The notes under the pieces: generated by a model
Told to the model about the DNA's origin: nothing
Database searches by the model: none
What the model saw: the letters and a program-made list of their open reading frames with translations, nothing else
Assembly (NCBI RefSeq): GCF_011067135.1
Contig: NZ_JAAMOW010000003.1
Coordinates: 186,001-250,000 of the forward strand
Source: Solimonas terrae
Lineage (GTDB): Bacteria > Pseudomonadota > Gammaproteobacteria > Nevskiales > Nevskiaceae
Reading direction: 5' to 3'
DNA length: 64,000 bases
Translations under genes and position numbers: made by a program
In this document: positions 55,745 through 64,000 of the stretch, in pieces
Numbering within the stretch: the stretch's first letter is position 1
Layout of the letters: the number at the start of each line of letters is the position of its first letter

Positions 55745-55750
55745 GATAAT
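55745..55750 (+). promoter_or_regulatory. -10-like GATAAT before queA
   Basis: GATAAT lies 61 bp upstream of the queA ATG. No -35 with good spacing is seen. The rest of 55635-55811 between the divergent genes shows nothing else clear. Confidence 0.35.
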
Positions 55751-55811
55751 TGCGACACTGCGACGGCCGCCGGCCACGTTCCCCATTTTTCCGTTTTACC
55801 TTGTCACCGAC

Positions 55812-56855
55812 ATGCGCCGCGCCGATTTTCAATACGAGCTTCCCGATGCCCTGATCGCGCAATACCCGAGCGTCGAGCGTTCGGCGAGCCGGCTGCTGCA
55901 CGTCGGCGAGCAGCTGGCGGATCGCCGCATCGTCGAACTGCCGTCGCTGCTCGCGCCCGGCGATCTGATCGTGTTCAACGACACGCGCGTGATTCCGGCG
56001 CGCCTGTTCGGCCGCAAGAGCAGCGGCGGGCGTGTCGAGGTGTTTGTCGAGCGCGTGCTGGACAGCCGTGAATTCCTGGCTCAGCTCGGCGTCAGCAAGA
56101 CGCCGAAGGCGGGCGGCGTCATCGAGATCGGTGACGACCGGCTGACCGTGCTCGGCCGCGACGACGATCTGTTCCATCTGCGCTACGACGGCGACGATGG
56201 CGTGATGGCGTTTCTCGAGCGCGCCGGCCGTCTGCCGTTGCCGCCGTACATCGGCCATGCGCCGGACCACCACGACGCCGAACGCTACCAGACGGTGTTT
56301 GCCCGCGAGCCGGGGGCGGTTGCGGCGCCGACTGCCGGTTTGCACTTCGATCAGGCCCTGCTGGCGGCACTCGCCGCGCGTGGCGTCGAGAGCGCGACAT
56401 TGACCCTGCACGTCGGCGCCGGCACCTTCCAGCCGGTGCGCGTCGACGATCTGCGCGAGCACCGCATGCACGGCGAACGCTATGCGATCGACGCGCAGCT
56501 CTGTGCCCGGCTCGACGCCGCGCGCGCGCGCGGTGGGCGGGTGATCGCGGTCGGCACGACGGTCACGCGCGCGCTCGAATCGGCGGCTGCCCTGCAGGAT
56601 CGTGACGGCACACTGCAGCCGGCGGCGGGCGAGACGCACCTGTTCATCACGCCCGGCTATCGCTTCCGCATCGTCGATCGCCTGCTGACGAATTTCCATC
56701 TGCCGGAAAGCACACTGCTGATGCTGGTCTGCGCCTACGGTGGTTACGAGCGCATGATGGCAGCGTACCGGCACGCGGTCGCGCAGCGCTACCGTTTTTT
56801 CAGCTACGGCGATGCGATGCTCATCGAGCCGGCAGAAGGCGTCGTCAGATCGTAG
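55812..56855 (+). CDS. queA: S-adenosylmethionine:tRNA ribosyltransferase-isomerase QueA
   Basis: 347 residues. [50 protein letters not shown] and [14 protein letters not shown] are QueA signatures. The enzyme transfers and isomerises the ribosyl moiety of AdoMet to preQ1 in tRNA, giving epoxyqueuosine. The long open frame upstream of the ATG overlaps LAL regulator 2 in antisense and is not coding. Its last 11 bases overlap the convergent DUF2937 gene. Confidence 0.95.
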   Translation: MRRADFQYELPDALIAQYPSVERSASRLLHVGEQLADRRIVELPSLLAPGDLIVFNDTRVIPARLFGRKSSGGRVEVFVERVLDSREFLAQLGVSKTPKAGGVIEIGDDRLTVLGRDDDLFHLRYDGDDGVMAFLERAGRLPLPPYIGHAPDHHDAERYQTVFAREPGAVAAPTAGLHFDQALLAALAARGVESATLTLHVGAGTFQPVRVDDLREHRMHGERYAIDAQLCARLDAARARGGRVIAVGTTVTRALESAAALQDRDGTLQPAAGETHLFITPGYRFRIVDRLLTNFHLPESTLLMLVCAYGGYERMMAAYRHAVAQRYRFFSYGDAMLIEPAEGVVRS

Positions 56856-57450
56856 GCGCGCGGCGCTCCACCGGCGCCGGCGGCTTGCGTACTTCGCGCG
56901 GTTCCGGGCGCGGTGGCGGTGGCGCCGGCGGCGGCATCATCAACGGCCGCTCGCGCCGCCGGCGCAGCGCGCTGAACGGCCAGCGCAGCAGATTGAACAG
57001 GCTGCTGAGCGCGATCGCGCCGATCAGGCCACAGACCAGTGCATCGGCGGACAGTGGCAGGCCGGGCGTGTAAGCCATCCAGGTCGCACGTGCCAGTTCG
57101 CGATCGAGATGACGACCGAGATACCAGAGCTTTTGCGGCAGGCTGCCGTGTTCGAGGATCGCCAGGCCCGCACGCATGTCGATTTCGCGGGCGCGTTCGT
57201 TTTCGAGCTGGTCGCCGATGCCGTGGATGCCGGGTGAGGGTGCGGCATGCAGCTCGGCGATCAGCGCATCGAGATCGCCGCCGTAATGCTCGTCGGCATT
57301 GCGCTGGTATTCGGCCATGCCGTCGACCAGCGCCTGGTGGTAGCCGCCGTAGCGTTGCGTGTAGCTGTCGACAAACTGAGGCAGCTGCATCGCCAGCGCG
57401 AAGCCGAAGGCGAACAGCAGGCGGTCGATGATCGCGAGCAGTGGTCTCAT
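56845..57450 (-). CDS. DUF2937 family membrane protein
   Basis: 201 residues from the ATG at 57450 (GAGGG upstream). One N-terminal membrane segment ([25 protein letters not shown]), a helical periplasmic or cytoplasmic domain, a second membrane segment ([22 protein letters not shown]), then a basic and Pro-rich tail ([20 protein letters not shown]). The pattern fits DUF2937, a small inner-membrane family of unknown function. It is inserted antisense between queA and tgt, which are usually adjacent. Confidence 0.7.
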   Translation of the reverse strand: MRPLLAIIDRLLFAFGFALAMQLPQFVDSYTQRYGGYHQALVDGMAEYQRNADEHYGGDLDALIAELHAAPSPGIHGIGDQLENERAREIDMRAGLAILEHGSLPQKLWYLGRHLDRELARATWMAYTPGLPLSADALVCGLIGAIALSSLFNLLRWPFSALRRRRERPLMMPPPAPPPPRPEPREVRKPPAPVERRAPTI

Positions 57451-57530
57451 GCGGACCCTCGTGATGATGGCGGCTGACGGCAGCGTGCCGGCGGCGCGCC
57501 CGGAACACAAGAGGAGCGCAAGGCGCCTGA

Positions 57531-58820
<1,290 letters not shown>

Positions 58821-58891
58821 AACCCCGGCAGGAGCGGCGCCAGCGCGAATGCGGTCGCCGGGGCAACCCGCCCGGTTCGAGCGCGTGCCCG

Positions 58892-61141
58892 TCAGGCGCT
58901 GGCCGCGTGAGCCGCTGTTTCGCTCGGCGATACGGCTTCGAGAAAGTCCTCGCCCCAGCGCCGGTTGTCGTAGTGCCGGACGATGTCGAACAGCTGGCGC
59001 AAACGTGCTTCGGCTTCGGCCTGGCCGATGTTGAGGCCGATGTAGCAGGCGTTCTTGAGGTCCTCGATGTCGTGCGGATTGGTCAGGATCGCGCCCTTGA
59101 GTTCGGCCGCGGCGCCGGCGAATTCGGACAGCACCAGCACGCCGCGACCGCCGGACAGGCCCTGCGTCGCGACATATTCCTTGCACACCAGATTGAGGCC
59201 GTCGCGCAGCGGCGTGATCCACATCAGGTCGGCCATCGCGTAATAGGAGACGACTTCGTGGAAGGGCAGGGCGCGTGCGAAGAACTGCACCGGCGTCCAG
59301 CCGACGCGCGAGAAGCGGCCATTGATGCGGCCCACCGCTTCTTCGATATTGCGCTGCAACTGGCGATAGACCGTCATCTCCTTGGCGGCCGGCACGCAGA
59401 CCGTGATCAGCGTGACCTTGCCGACCAGTTCCGGATGCTCGACCAGCAGTTGTTCGAACGCGCCGAGCTTCTCCAGCGTTCCCTTGGTGTAGTCGAGTCT
59501 TTCGATCGACAGGATCAGGCGCTGGCCCTTGAGCGACGCACGCAACTCCGCCATGCGCTTCTGCACGTCCTGCCGTGCCAGCGATTCGGCGACGCGGTCC
59601 ATGTCCATGCCGACCGGATGGGCGCCGAGCCGGATGTGGCGATCACCGACCGCGATCTCGGTCGTGTAGTGCTCGAGCCCGACCGCGCAGCCGTAGGTGA
59701 CGAAACGTGGCGCGCAACTCTGCCGCTCGACGACCCGCACCGGCGCTGCGCCGCGCACGACATCGACGAAATTCTCGACCTGGCGCGGGATGTGGAAGCC
59801 GACGTAGTCGCATTGCAGCAGGCTGCCGATGATCGCACGCCGCCACGGCACGACATTGAACACGTCGGCGGACGGAAAATAGGTGTGATGGAAGAACGCG
59901 ATCTTCAGGTCCGGACGCAATTCGCGCAGATAGGCCGGCACCATCCACAGGTTGTAGTCGTGCAGCCAGACCACCGCGCCTTCGGCGGCCTCGCTGGCGG
60001 TGCGTTCGGCAAACGCGCGATTGACCCGGCAGAAGATCTGCCAGTGATCTTCGCGAAAGCGCGCACGCTCCCAGAAAGTGTGCAGCATCGGCCAGAACGC
60101 TTCCTTCGAGAAGTGCCGGTAGAAGACGTCGACATCCTGTTTCGACAGCGGCACGCGCGCCGCCGTCAGCCGTGGATAGCGCTTGGCATCGACCGGCGTG
60201 TGCAACTCGAACGGGCCGCGCTTGGGATCGTCGACCGCCCAGGCGACCCAGGCGCCGCGGCGGCCATCGGCAAAGAAGCTCAGCAGGGTCGGCAGGATGC
60301 CGTTCGGCGAGCTCGGCGAGCGGCGCACCAGCTTGCCGTTCTCGAAGAACTCCTCGTACGGCAGACGGTGATAGACGATCACCAGATCCGATTTGCCGGC
60401 CTCGTGCGAAGGATTGGCGTGCGCGTCGATGCCCTCGTTGCCGAGGAAACCGAAGTGCGTGATCGCTTCGAGGATGCCGCCGCAGCCGCGGGCGCCGGCA
60501 TGCAGCACCAGCGTGTTGTTGCGCGTGGCATCGAGCAGTTTCGCTTCGGAGTCGGCCACGCAGACGCCTTTGAACGGCTGCTCGTACATCGCCAGGTCGT
60601 TGAGCGTGTCACCGGCGACCAGCACGCGCTGCGGATCGACGCCGAGATGTTCGACCAGGCGCATCAGCGTCGTGCCCTTGTTGACGCCGCGCGGCAGGAT
60701 ATCGAGGTACAAACCGGCCGAATAGAGCAGGTCGCAACCCAGATCGGCGACCGCCTTTTTCAGTTCGTCGCTGACTTCGGCTTCGCCGCAGAAATAGGAG
60801 TAGCGCCGCTCCTGCGGCACGTCCTGGCGTTGCAGGCCAAAGGTCTCCAGCGCCGCGGCGATGACTGGATCGCCCGGCCAGTGTTCGCCGATCTCGGCCT
60901 GCAGCGGCTGCACCGGCTGCAGCGTGTGCGCATCGACGACGGTGGCGCCGACATCGCAGATGATGAAATCGGGTGTCGGAATGGCCGGGTCGGACAGCAA
61001 GGGCAGGACCGATTCGAGTCCGCGACCGGTGACGAAGACCAGTCGGATATCCGGGTGACGACTGACGAGTTGATAGAGACGCTGACGGTCTTCCGGGCTC
61101 CCTCCCAGAAACGTCCCGTCCAGATCTGTAGCAAGCAGCAT
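58892..61141 (-). CDS. ggpPS: bifunctional glucosylglycerol-phosphate synthase/phosphatase GgpPS
   Basis: 749 residues. The N-terminal third is a HAD phosphatase (DLDGTFLGG with Asp6 and Asp8, VFVTGRG, VAGDTLNDLAMYE). From about residue 260 on is a GT20 glucosyltransferase with WLHDYNLWMVP, FFHHTYFPSADVF, RLDYTKGTLEKL and PLRDGLNLVCKEYV. The phosphatase-first order is that of GgpPS from Stenotrophomonas and Pseudomonas, and separates it from OtsA/OtsB trehalose enzymes, where the phosphatase follows. It makes the compatible solute glucosylglycerol from ADP-glucose and glycerol 3-phosphate. GGGGGAG lies 6 bp before the ATG. The gene has an AT-rich promoter region suited to salt control. Confidence 0.88.
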   Translation of the reverse strand: MLLATDLDGTFLGGSPEDRQRLYQLVSRHPDIRLVFVTGRGLESVLPLLSDPAIPTPDFIICDVGATVVDAHTLQPVQPLQAEIGEHWPGDPVIAAALETFGLQRQDVPQERRYSYFCGEAEVSDELKKAVADLGCDLLYSAGLYLDILPRGVNKGTTLMRLVEHLGVDPQRVLVAGDTLNDLAMYEQPFKGVCVADSEAKLLDATRNNTLVLHAGARGCGGILEAITHFGFLGNEGIDAHANPSHEAGKSDLVIVYHRLPYEEFFENGKLVRRSPSSPNGILPTLLSFFADGRRGAWVAWAVDDPKRGPFELHTPVDAKRYPRLTAARVPLSKQDVDVFYRHFSKEAFWPMLHTFWERARFREDHWQIFCRVNRAFAERTASEAAEGAVVWLHDYNLWMVPAYLRELRPDLKIAFFHHTYFPSADVFNVVPWRRAIIGSLLQCDYVGFHIPRQVENFVDVVRGAAPVRVVERQSCAPRFVTYGCAVGLEHYTTEIAVGDRHIRLGAHPVGMDMDRVAESLARQDVQKRMAELRASLKGQRLILSIERLDYTKGTLEKLGAFEQLLVEHPELVGKVTLITVCVPAAKEMTVYRQLQRNIEEAVGRINGRFSRVGWTPVQFFARALPFHEVVSYYAMADLMWITPLRDGLNLVCKEYVATQGLSGGRGVLVLSEFAGAAAELKGAILTNPHDIEDLKNACYIGLNIGQAEAEARLRQLFDIVRHYDNRRWGEDFLEAVSPSETAAHAASA

Positions 61142-61199
61142 GCGCGCTCCCCCTGTGAAGCTAGTGGATTTCGCGCCGAGATGACGGCACTGGAGGCGG

Positions 61200-61335
61200 C
61201 ATTATACATATTTCATTAAATTAATCAATGAATTATGCATTAAAAAGGCGAAATATCATTATTTAATATGATGTTCTTGTTTTATTTTTTTATTTTTAAA
61301 CAAAGAATTACACGTTCTGATTTGAATGTGTAAGG
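61200..61335. other. AT-rich island between ggpPS and the metallopeptidase gene
   Basis: About 135 bp made mostly of A and T, in sharp contrast to the GC-rich surroundings. It contains the ggpPS promoter, two short inverted repeats (TTCATT/AATGAA at 61212-61232, ATCAT/ATGAT at 61255-61272) and a T-rich tract (61280-61297). It may bind H-NS-type proteins or melt readily for an osmotically controlled promoter. The remaining 61336-61458 stretch shows nothing clear. Confidence 0.7.
61201..61228 (-). promoter_or_regulatory. sigma-70 promoter of ggpPS
   Basis: On the minus strand TTGATT (plus 61223-61228), a 16-bp spacer, then TATAAT (plus 61201-61206). Transcription would begin about 50 bp before the ATG. 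Confidence 0.65.
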
Positions 61336-61458
61336 GAATTGCCGGTTCCTGCATTCTTATCGCGGCGAGCTGGTGTGCTTGCACACCTCGCACAAGATCT
61401 TGCGTGAGCGCCGGCGCTCGGCGACGATGGCCGCGCTCCCGAATCCAGGAAATCCGAC

Positions 61459-62295
61459 ATGAAATGGCGTGACGCGCGGCGCAGTGACAACGTTGTCAGC
61501 GGTCGCGGTGGCGGCATGAAGCTCGGGATCGGCGGCATTGCCGTGGTCGTCGTGCTCGGTCTGTTGCTCGGCAAGAGCCCCCTGGAGATGCTCGGGCTGG
61601 TTCAGCAGATCGAACAACAGGCGCCGATGTCACAGAGCGCTGCGCCGGATGACGAGACAACCGATTTCGTGCGCGCGATTCTCGGCGAGACCGAAGACGT
61701 CTGGGGCGAGATCTTCGAACATGCCGGTGGCCAGTACGTGGCACCGAAGCTCGTGTTGTTCTCCGGCAGCGTGCAGACCGCCTGCGGTGGTGCCACCGCC
61801 GCGTCCGGTCCGTTCTACTGTCCGGGCGACCGGCAGGTCTATCTCGATACGAGCTTCTTCGACGAAATGAAGACGCGCCTCGGCGGCGGCGGCGATTTCG
61901 CGTACGCCTACGTCATCGCCCACGAGGTCGGTCACCACGTGCAGAACCTGACGGGCGTGTTCGATCGCGCGCAGCGTGCGCAGGCACAAGGCGCACAGAT
62001 GACGGGAGCCAGCGGCCTGTCCGTGCGACAGGAACTGCAGGCCGACTGCTACGCCGGTGTCTGGGCGAATCGCGCGCAGGCGCGCCACCAATGGCTGGAG
62101 CAGGGCGACATCGAGTCCGCCCTGAATACCGCGACCGCGATCGGCGACGACCGCCTGCAACGACAGGCGCAGGGCGAAGTCGTGCCGGATTCATTCACGC
62201 ATGGAACTTCGGCGCAGCGCGTGCGCTGGTTCAAATCGGGCTTCGATTCGGGGCAGGTCGGTGCCTGCGACACGTTTGCAGCGCGGGATCTTTAG
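61459..62295 (+). CDS. neutral zinc metallopeptidase, YpfJ/KPN_02809 family
   Basis: 278 residues. MKWRDARRSDNVVSGRGGG is the usual start, followed by one membrane segment (MKLGIGGIAVVVVLGLLLGKS) and the zinc site HEVGHHVQNLTG (HExxH) near residue 155. Later GLSVRQELQADCYAGVWA supplies the third ligand Glu. It is anchored in the inner membrane with the catalytic domain outside the cytoplasm. Substrate unknown. Downstream are palindromic repeats. Confidence 0.9.
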   Translation: MKWRDARRSDNVVSGRGGGMKLGIGGIAVVVVLGLLLGKSPLEMLGLVQQIEQQAPMSQSAAPDDETTDFVRAILGETEDVWGEIFEHAGGQYVAPKLVLFSGSVQTACGGATAASGPFYCPGDRQVYLDTSFFDEMKTRLGGGGDFAYAYVIAHEVGHHVQNLTGVFDRAQRAQAQGAQMTGASGLSVRQELQADCYAGVWANRAQARHQWLEQGDIESALNTATAIGDDRLQRQAQGEVVPDSFTHGTSAQRVRWFKSGFDSGQVGACDTFAARDL

Positions 62296-62392
62296 TCGGA
62301 GCGGGTCGGGCTCCAAATGGCGATCCTGCGGCTTGATGTCGCAGGAGCTCCTCCGTCACCCCCAGGGCACGACATCCGAGGTCCGCTCGTCG

Positions 62393-62527
62393 AGGCCCCT
62401 CGATACGATCGCTGCGCGATCACTCGGGGCGAACGGCGGTGGTGTGACGTGGCTTGAGCGGCGTGGTCGTGAGACCGCCGAACCGTTCATGCCGAGTGCC
62501 GCCGGAGGCGGTGTATCGAGGCACGCG
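62393..62527 (+). repeat. REPIN-like repeat, unit 1
   Basis: 135 bp. Begins with a REP (CCTCGATAC, a GATCGC-TGC-GCGATC hairpin, ACTCGGGGCGAACGG) and ends with the inverted REP (CCGTTCATGCCGAGT, hairpin, GTGTATCGAGG). Unit 2 repeats it 202 bp downstream in the same orientation, with only a few differences, all in the middle. The preceding 62296-62392 stretch contains a CCTGCG/CGCAGG hairpin that may end the metallopeptidase transcript. Confidence 0.85.
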
Positions 62528-62594
62528 CCGTTCTGACACCGAGCCGCGCACTGCTCCGGCGACGAATGCAGCCCGGTGTCGGCGGCATGTGCGG

Positions 62595-62729
62595 AGGCCC
62601 CTCGATACGATCGCTGCGCGATCACTCGGGGCGAACGGCGGCGCTGTGGCGTGGCTTGAGTTGGGTGGTCGTGAGACCGCCGAACCGTTCATGCCGAGTG
62701 CCGCCGGAGGCGGTGTATCGAGGCACGCG
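62595..62729 (+). repeat. REPIN-like repeat, unit 2
   Basis: 135 bp, same as unit 1 except for a cluster of differences around 62639-62665. It ends one base before the stop codon of the GIY-YIG gene, so the repeat abuts that gene. The 67 bp between the units carries no open frame. Confidence 0.85.
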
Positions 62730-62730
62730 A

Positions 62731-63021
62731 TCAGTCGCGCTCGAACGTCTTCTTCGCCGCCGCGTGCAGAGCATGCCAATCGTGTTTGATCAGCGCTTCC
62801 TTCTTGCGCCGACTCCACCGTTTGATCTGGCGTTCTGCAGCCAGTGCATCTTCCCTGCTCGGGAGATCCTGAGAATAGACCAGTTCTACCGGTCGCCGTC
62901 GGCAGGTGTAGCCGTGCGCGGTGCCGTGCTCGTGTTCTGCCAGACGGCGCTGCAAGTCATCGGTATGTCCTGCGTAAAAGCTTCCATCGGCACAGCGCAG
63001 GAGATAAACCCAGAACGACAC
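62731..63021 (-). CDS. GIY-YIG nuclease family protein (YhbQ-like)
   Basis: 96 residues from the GTG at 63021 (VSFWVYLLRC). The GIY-YIG-type core reads VYLLRCADGSFYAGHTDDLQRRLAEH, with the catalytic Arg in QRRLAEH and the later Glu in AAERQIKRWSRRKKEAL. The tail is basic. Small single-domain relatives are found in many bacteria and are of uncertain role. It lies 16 bp downstream of the glutathione peroxidase gene, so could be co-transcribed, and its 3' end touches a REPIN unit. Confidence 0.85.
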   Translation of the reverse strand: MSFWVYLLRCADGSFYAGHTDDLQRRLAEHEHGTAHGYTCRRRPVELVYSQDLPSREDALAAERQIKRWSRRKKEALIKHDWHALHAAAKKTFERD

Positions 63022-63037
63022 GCCACGGCTCGCCGCC

Positions 63038-63517
63038 CTACAGCAGCGCCTTGATGTCGCCCTCGATCTTTTCGGGCGTGTCCATCGAGCCGTAGCGCTT
63101 GACGACCTTGCCGCTCTTGTCGACGAGGAACTTGGTGAAGTTCCACTTGATGCCTTCGGTTCCCAGCACACCCGGCGCCGTACTCTTCAGGTGCTTGTAA
63201 AGGGGATGGGTGCCGGCACCGTTGACGTCGATCTTCGCGAACATCGGAAAGTCGACCTCGTAGGTCAGCGAGCAGAAGTTCTTGATCTCGTTTTCGTCGC
63301 CCGGTTCCTGATGGCCGAACTGGTCACAGGGGAAGCCGAGCACCGCGAAGTTCTGGTCCTTGTACTTGCGCCACAGGGCTTCGAGGCCCTTGTACTGCGG
63401 CGTGAAGCCGCATTTGCTGGCGACGTTGACGATCAGCAGCACCTTGCCCGAATACGCGTCGAGCTTTTGCTCGCTGCCATCGATGGTTTTCGCTTCAAAG
63501 TCGTAGACGGTCGTCAT
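63038..63517 (-). CDS. glutathione peroxidase family protein
   Basis: 159 residues from the ATG at 63517. Catalytic motif NVASKCGFTPQYKGL (Cys36, not selenocysteine), GFPCDQFGHQEPG with the resolving-type Cys and Gln, and the WNFTKFLVD signature near the C-terminus. Reduces hydroperoxides, probably with thioredoxin as electron donor as in most bacterial Cys-type members. It is cytoplasmic, and repeats flank the gpx/GIY-YIG pair on both sides. Confidence 0.93.
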   Translation of the reverse strand: MTTVYDFEAKTIDGSEQKLDAYSGKVLLIVNVASKCGFTPQYKGLEALWRKYKDQNFAVLGFPCDQFGHQEPGDENEIKNFCSLTYEVDFPMFAKIDVNGAGTHPLYKHLKSTAPGVLGTEGIKWNFTKFLVDKSGKVVKRYGSMDTPEKIEGDIKALL

Positions 63518-63619
63518 CGCATGCTCCCGGATTGGTGGACGGAGCGTAACAGCTGCAGGCAGGACAGCGAAGCGGAATCGATCGTGTTCGGCCGAGCCGG
63601 GCGCCCCGAAATGAGGCGT

Positions 63620-63820
63620 GACTGGATACACCATCTTCGATGGCACTCGTGCCTCGATACACCGCGCTAACGCGCGGCACTCGGCACGAACGGTTCAGGA
63701 ATATCCGTCACGGCGGTCTTGCGGGGTGATCGGCCCAGCCACACCGTTCATGCCGAGTGCCGTCGAAGACGGTGTATCGAGGCACGAGTGCCGCACACTA
63801 GCGCGGTGTATCGAGGCATG
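63620..63820. repeat. cluster of REP-like elements, right side
   Basis: Contains a partial REP (ATACACCATCTTCGATGGCACTCG, 63628-63650), a complete REP (CCTCGATAC, hairpin, ACTCGGCACGAACGG, 63652-63693), an inverted REP (CCGTTCATGCCGAGT to GTATCGAGGCAC, 63744-63785) and a further inverted half (GTGTATCGAGGCATGC, to 63820). Same family as the 62.4-62.7 kb units, with the hairpin part varying. The complete pair has REPIN orientation. Region 63518-63619 shows nothing else. Confidence 0.8.
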
Positions 63821-63838
63821 CTTGCGGCACTTCGAAGA

Positions 63839-63872
63839 AGGATATCGAGTGGCGCCCCCAACTCGATATCCT
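63839..63872 (-). terminator. 12-bp perfect hairpin after the acyl-CoA dehydrogenase gene
   Basis: AGGATATCGAGT (63839-63850) pairs with ACTCGATATCCT (63861-63872) over a 10-base loop, 15 bp after the stop codon of the minus-strand gene. A short T-containing tail (TTCTTCG) follows, so termination is plausible. Confidence 0.55.
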
Positions 63873-63887
63873 GCATAGCACGCTCGC

Positions 63888-64000
63888 TCAGAGCGCGGCC
63901 ACGTCCAGTTCCATCAGTTCGGCCGCGCTTTCGCGCACGTTGGCGAGCAGACTTGGCACCTGCGACAGCATGCGAGTGGCAAAGAACTGCGCGGTCGCGC
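63888..64000 (-). CDS. acyl-CoA dehydrogenase-like protein, C-terminal end only
   Basis: The stop codon TGA is at 63890-63888 and the frame is open to the window end, giving 37 residues (AQFFATRMLSQVPSLLANVR, then ESAAELMELDVAAL). The FFA-x2-L-x2-V-x8-R pattern is like the helical C-terminus of long FadE-type acyl-CoA dehydrogenases. With so little sequence the call is tentative. Confidence 0.5.
   Translation of the reverse strand, partial: ATAQFFATRMLSQVPSLLANVRESAAELMELDVAAL

Noticed and set aside
53379-55811. Plus-strand open frame continuous with queA upstream of its ATG
   Set aside because: It is antisense to LAL regulator 2 and has the composition of a shadow; QueA homology starts exactly at the ATG at 55812.
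58892-61141. Trehalose-6-phosphate synthase/phosphatase fusion
   Set aside because: The HAD phosphatase precedes the GT20 domain, the order known from GgpPS; OtsA-OtsB fusions have the reverse order. A biochemical exception cannot be excluded.
61200-61335. Replication origin in the AT-rich island
   Set aside because: No DnaA-box cluster and no dnaA, dnaN, gidA or parAB genes nearby; a promoter region explains the composition better.
62393-62729. CRISPR array
   Set aside because: The repeats are 135 bp, only two complete copies with a 67-bp gap, and each is itself an inverted pair. There are no cas genes. They fit REPINs.

Overview
The window is about 64 kb of GC-rich chromosome with densely packed genes and long operons. 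It looks like a gammaproteobacterium, most plausibly of the Xanthomonadales/Nevskiales (Solimonadaceae-like) group. This rests on gene content: a DUF1631 protein, the TIGR03623/UvrD nuclease-helicase pair, a FdxA-type ferredoxin, fused GgpPS, and DUF1302/DUF1329 envelope proteins beside a catabolic cluster. It is an inference from families, not a measured phylogeny.

Layout. 1-13.6 kb is mostly housekeeping: DUF1631 (5' end missing), a LOG-family nucleotide hydrolase, tRNA-Ala(CGC), an AddB-like/AddA-like pair overlapping by ATGA, ferredoxin fdxA, a lipoprotein, a NUDIX hydrolase, an outer-membrane barrel protein, a candidate C-rich small RNA and tRNA-Leu(CAA). 13.7-22.6 kb is an envelope module: a 22-codon leader ORF, an MMPL/RND transporter, DUF1329, a YCF48 propeller, a DUF1302 outer-membrane protein and a second DUF1329. 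22.7-55.6 kb is a catabolic island. It holds two complete four-subunit carboxylases of the acetone/acetophenone carboxylase type (HyuA-like alpha, small zinc-type gamma, HyuA-like alpha', HyuB-like beta), three acetoacetyl-CoA-synthetase-type ligases, two SDRs, two zinc-free MDR oxidoreductases, a DUF3237 protein, a saccharopine-dehydrogenase-like (DUF5938) protein, an unassigned 278-residue protein that might be the epsilon-type accessory subunit, and two MalT-like LuxR (LAL) regulators. 55.8-64 kb returns to housekeeping: queA, DUF2937, tgt, ggpPS, a YpfJ-like metallopeptidase, then a patch of palindromic REPIN-like repeats around a GIY-YIG nuclease and a glutathione peroxidase, and the 3' end of an acyl-CoA dehydrogenase.

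How the genes probably work together. By analogy with the acetophenone pathway of Aromatoleum aromaticum, an alcohol is oxidised by an SDR to a ketone, carboxylated with ATP to a beta-keto acid, and activated with CoA by an acetoacetyl-CoA-synthetase-like ligase. The real substrate cannot be read from the sequence. The envelope module would handle import or export of a hydrophobic compound.

Main finding. Five transcription units (the RND unit, MDR1-LuxR1, carboxylase 1, ligase 1 and the 12-gene carboxylase 2 operon) each carry upstream a 16-bp palindromic site of the form CYAYYC-N4-GRRTRG. In every case it lies exactly 22 bp before a -10-like hexamer, so it is centred near -42.5, the position of a LuxR-type class II activator site. 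This ties the envelope module and both carboxylases into one predicted regulon, probably controlled by one or both LAL regulators encoded here.
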